From NCBI GenBank assembly GCA_965237485.1, contig CBDEFQ010000009.1:1-64000 (forward strand): DNA of 64,000 nucleotides, in the 5' to 3' direction. Made by a program: the position numbers and the translations under genes. The first letter of the stretch is position 1; every line of letters begins with the position of its first letter. The stretch comes from JAAELZ01 sp965237485. GTDB lineage: Bacteria > Pseudomonadota > Gammaproteobacteria > Arenicellales > Poriferihabitantaceae. The notes under the pieces are model-generated. The model was given only the letters and a program-made list of their open reading frames with translations. It searched no databases and was not told the origin of the DNA. Positions 63,492-64,000 of the stretch are shown piece by piece.

Positions 63492-64000
63492 ATGGCTTGG
63501 ACACAAACACTATTACGAGTAAATCTTACTAACGGTTCCATCACTAAAGAGCCCCTCAATATGGAGTGGGCAAATGATTATTTGGGCCAACGTGGCTTAG
63601 GAACACGTTATTTTGTTGATGAGGTTGAACCAACGGTTGAACCGCTGTCAGAAGCAAATCATCTTATTTTTGCAACAGGACCACTAACGGGAACGTCAGC
63701 TTCGACAAGCGCGCGTTTTTCAGTTATCACCAAAAGCCCGTTAACAGGCGCTATCGCTTGCTCAAATTCGGGTGGCTTTTTTGGACCAGAACTGAAGTAT
63801 GCAGGTTACGACATGATTATTTTCGAAGGTAAATCTAAAGACCCGGTTTATCTTTTTATCGAAGACGATTTGGTTGAGCTTCGCAGCGCGGAGAATTTAT
63901 GGGGCAAGTCTGTTTGGGAAACCGATGAATTGTTGCATGCGCAGCACAATGACCCTGCTTTACGCGTCGCGGCAGTAGGCCGTAGTGCTGAAACAGGGTG
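63492..64000 (+). CDS. Tungsten-containing aldehyde:ferredoxin oxidoreductase, N-terminal part
   Basis: The gene starts at the ATG at 63492 after GGAGG and runs off the window. The AOR_N domain is clear: LRVNLTNGSI at the start, YLGQRGLGTRYFVDEV, ATGPLTGTSASTSARFSV and SNSGGFFGPELKYAGYDMIIFEG. The family oxidises aldehydes to acids with ferredoxin-level electrons using a W- (or Mo-) bis-pyranopterin cofactor. About 169 of an expected 600 residues are visible, so catalytic Cys clusters cannot be checked. Confidence 0.9.
   Translation, partial: MAWTQTLLRVNLTNGSITKEPLNMEWANDYLGQRGLGTRYFVDEVEPTVEPLSEANHLIFATGPLTGTSASTSARFSVITKSPLTGAIACSNSGGFFGPELKYAGYDMIIFEGKSKDPVYLFIEDDLVELRSAENLWGKSVWETDELLHAQHNDPALRVAAVGRSAETG

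Noticed and set aside
1..64000. tRNA or rRNA genes
   Set aside because: No cloverleaf-like segment with TTCGA and matching acceptor stem, and no rRNA-like sequence, was noticed on reading. A tRNAscan run would settle this.

Overview
This window looks like a gammaproteobacterial chromosome of moderate GC. The housekeeping genes (pncC, rnd, mpl, dsbA, dsbB, uup, cyoE, recG, ridA, slyX, nadD, ilvA, cysG, cobO, comEC, roxA, hemL, uvrD, uppP, metA) are all of gammaproteobacterial type. A Tat-exported SoxB suggests thiosulfate oxidation. A 4Fe-4S protein followed by the start of a tungsten-type aldehyde:ferredoxin oxidoreductase closes the window. I could not identify the genus.

The dominant theme is insertion-sequence expansion with gene decay. 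At least nine IS elements or remnants are visible. IS3 debris, a dead IS256-type transposase and an intact IS256-type element occupy 1-4312. An IS5-type element is at 4925-6127, a broken rve-type element at 21080-22371 and an IS4-type element at 22982-24255. A deleted IS66-type copy is at 39777-41008 and a full one at 60761-62666. An ISNCY-type element is at 51024-52355 and an IS3 element at 58328-59937. Three insertions keep exact target duplications (IS5, IS4, deleted IS66), so they are probably recent. The IS4 and IS66 insertions hit a mechanosensitive-channel-like gene and comEC.

Layout: 1-6.5 kb is an IS cluster that interrupts a tandem array of about 420-bp non-coding units carrying conserved hairpins. 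6.5-20.9 kb holds ordinary genes plus soxB, one degraded glutaredoxin gene and a 261-bp inverted-repeat element. 21-25.4 kb is IS-ridden and includes a deletion scar fusing a response-regulator start to a sortase end, with a small MITE inside it. 25.5-39.6 kb is dense core metabolism. 39.7-43.4 kb is comEC split by IS66. 43.4-50.8 kb holds an N-terminally deleted isochorismatase-like gene, roxA, an orphan peptide-binding protein, hemL and uvrD. 51-62.7 kb alternates core genes with ISs. 62.7 kb onward is the AOR locus, whose left border is an IS66 end without matching target duplication and so is probably a rearrangement point.

The best candidates for something undescribed are the structured tandem repeat at 4313-6490, where stems persist although their sequences differ, the CCTAGAAAA-ended MITE family (25144-25305 and 58192-59988), and the folded element between dsbA and uup.
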